NCBI GenBank assembly: GCA_004154925.1
Contig: QJNS01000228.1
Coordinates: 1-64,000 of the forward strand
Direction of reading: 5' to 3'
Length of the DNA: 64,000 bases
Source of the DNA: Monosporascus cannonballus
Taxonomy: Eukaryota; Ascomycota; Sordariomycetes; Xylariales
This document shows positions 62,018-64,000 of the stretch, in pieces; within the stretch, counting starts at the first letter, position 1, and each line of letters begins with the position of its first letter. The notes under the pieces were generated by a model. The model saw only the letters and a program-made list of their open reading frames with translations. It made no database searches and was not told the DNA's origin. The position numbers were made by a program, and so were the translations under genes.

Positions 62018-62108
62018 AATATTTTAGAATTTAAAATTTTACAATATTTCTATTAATAAAAACCTACCTAACTTAAATTTAATAATTGAATAAACTTTAA
62101 TAGTTATA
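62018..62108 (+). repeat. Element D 5' LTR, second part
   Basis: About 91 bp that continue the LTR broken at 54781: the stretch from AATTTTACAATA to GTTATATA aligns with the last 90 bases of the solo LTR at 22549-22877. The end position is approximate. Confidence 0.72.
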
Positions 62109-64000
62109 TATTACAAATATATATTTAATAAAACCGTAACACCCTAACGAGGATCTTTTTATTCAAAATATTAATTAATATTTAACTTTTCACTATTAAA
62201 TAAATTTAGTCCAAATTTTAAAAGTTTTAAGAAATAAATTTAATAACCTAGAAATTAAGCAACGCCAATTTTAATTTAAATTTTAAATTATGGTATTAAA
62301 TTAGAAAATTAAAAAACCTTAATTTTACGACAAAAAAACGTTTAAATTCGTTTGATCTTGGCATAAATATATTTTCTTTTTCAGGATTTAATCGAGCTAG
62401 TAAATTAGACTTTCGCTAAAATAACTTTTTTTACGGAAAGTATTTTGGATTAGTTTAAACCAGTAATAAACGATTATTAGGGAAACGTTAATAGCGATTA
62501 CGAAAATGTTATTAAGGCTTTTTGTCGAATTATATAATTTTTGAAAAAAAAATAAAAAGTTAGTTTCGAAATTTAGAGAGAATATAATAACAGAATAATG
62601 AAGTTTGCAATTATAATGAAAGAAATGTGTTTTAAAATATAATAGTAGTTTTCGCAATTTCATAATTAAAACGTAATAAATTAATAATAAAACAATACTT
62701 AATTTACTACACGTTATAAAAACTAAACTAAAGCTTTAAAACTAAAGTTATTTAACTTTGAAAATTATAAACTTTGGATTAATACGTTATAAAGGTTATT
62801 AAAATTAATAATACAGTATATAAATATGGTATAGAAAAAGAATAATATATTTCAAAGTTTAAAAACCAATTCGTTAATTAAAAATGAAACAAAACGTATT
62901 TTTTATATGATATAAAACAATATTAAAATTTAGAGAGTTCGAAAGAGTTTAGTGTAAAGATAAAAGCCAAAATAAATATTATAATTATAGTAAAAGTAAA
63001 TATTACACAAATATTTATAAAAAGCTTTGATAACACAATATTTAAAGGTATATTTGAAAATGATAATTAATTCGAACAGAAATATTTTACTAAAAATAAA
63101 TAAATATTAATATAATCGAAATTCGATACAAATACGAATTATTTAAAGAATTTAACAAAAATTAGAAAACCTAAAAGGTTGACTCCACAGGAGTCTAGAA
63201 CATAGTAAAACGTTTTAAAAAACAGTTAAAAATTTAAAAATAACAAAAAATACTTATTTTAAAAGTTTTAACTAATATGATAGAACATACGTTATACATT
63301 ATAAAAAACGAAAATATCCCATATATATAAAAAGAAAAATTTACTAATTAAGGTATTATACGTAGATACAAGAGGAAATGTCGTTTTTTAATTAAACTGA
63401 AAAAAATAAAATAAACCAAAAATAATGTCGATATTTTCGGATTATTACCTTAGAAAGCGATATTAAAAAACGAAGAATTTTATAAAGTAAACTACAAGGA
63501 AAATAATAGGCGTAAAATATTGTTTTATTTTTATAATTAGTATAATTATTAATTTAAGAAAAATGAATTTAGCATATTGCAACCAAATATTATTAATATA
63601 TTATTACGCACTTTTATTTTTAATTATTATTTATTATAAACGTGAAAAAGAAACTTTTAAGGTACTTATTCGCATTTTCTTTAAGGAAATATAAAAATAT
63701 AACAGCGATTTAACTAAATAAAACGTTGTACAATAAGTACAGAAATTAATTACTTAATAAAAAGTTTATAACAAAGTAAAAGCTAATTGCGATGATTTAA
63801 AAGTAAAATGCGCTAATAAAACCCACAATTACAACAATTTAATACGTTATATATCGATATATAAATACGATTTAAAAAATTTTTTAAAAAAAGTTATTAA
63901 TAAAAAACGCGTTTCGCTCGCTCGATAGCTTTATGAGATTTAACTACTGTAAACGAAACGGTTTCGTTAAAGATTTTGCTGAGACCGATTATAGGTATTA
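62109..64000 (+). pseudogene. Element D internal region, gag remnant, runs off window
   Basis: Aligns with the internal start of element C at the same distances from the LTR. ACACCCTAACGAGGATC at about 62130 pairs with the block near 45298. The Gag capsid region near 62410-62540 pairs with 45550-45680, and the block at about 62935-63030 with 46090-46180. Heavily mutated, no usable frame; the plus-strand Gag sense is inferred from C. The minus-strand frame at 62397-62663 is a shadow. The rest of the element lies beyond the window. Confidence 0.75.

Noticed and set aside
1..64000. CRISPR arrays, rRNA genes, operons, riboswitches
   Set aside because: Nothing of the kind is visible; the sequence is eukaryotic, and the short repeats are LTRs and microsatellites.

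Overview
The window looks like a filamentous ascomycete (Pezizomycotina) chromosome. The genes carry short introns of 48-84 nt with GT..AG ends and CTGAC-like branch points. The recognisable families are fungal: a LysM/CBM18/GH18/Hce2 chitinase, a DUF7136 secreted protein, a proteinase-K-like S8 protease, a fungal GT31-like glycosyltransferase and a DUF7580 protein. About two thirds of the window is very AT-rich, TpA-rich sequence made of transposons whose Trp codons have become stops and whose Asp codons have become Asn. That is the signature of repeat-induced point mutation (RIP), a process known only from fungi. No species is claimed.

Layout. Positions 1-7,000 are GC-balanced: small solo LTRs, a gene remnant, a PIF/Harbinger transposase with two stops (2381-3616, minus) and an intact GT31-like gene (4761-6440). 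Positions 7,010-16,130 are mostly AT-rich with no recognisable gene, but hold three solo LTRs (7568, 8157, 12673) and a GC-rich island at 11,690-12,840. Positions 16,140-29,350 are a GC-balanced gene island: DUF7136 protein (16446-17243), an assembly gap (17295-17304), a very large modular chitinase reading frame broken by two stops (18053-22483), a solo LTR (22549-22877), a DUF7580 gene cut by a Fot1/pogo-like transposon (23859-24663 and 24664-26597), and a five-exon subtilisin-like protease (28551-27088, minus).

Positions 29,400-64,000 are an almost pure retrotransposon graveyard with two nests. Element A (Ty3/gypsy, minus strand, 30473-44505, target duplication ATTGT) is split inside its gag region by element B (chromodomain Ty3/gypsy, plus strand, 35643-42879, duplication AGTCG). 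Element C (Ty3/gypsy, plus, 44893-51558) is followed by element D of the same family, whose 5' LTR (54482-54781 and 62018-62108) is split by element E (Ty1/copia, plus, 54782-62017). D runs off the right end of the window.

The chitinase, the DUF7136 protein and the protease are all predicted secreted proteins that would act at or outside the cell wall, and they share one small island between RIP-mutated blocks. This resembles the compartmentalised genomes of plant- or insect-associated fungi. I found no clearly new biological system. The most unusual items are the chitinase frame with two isolated stops, the two reconstructable nests, and a GC-rich Ala/Gly-coding island that survives inside the mutated copia element.
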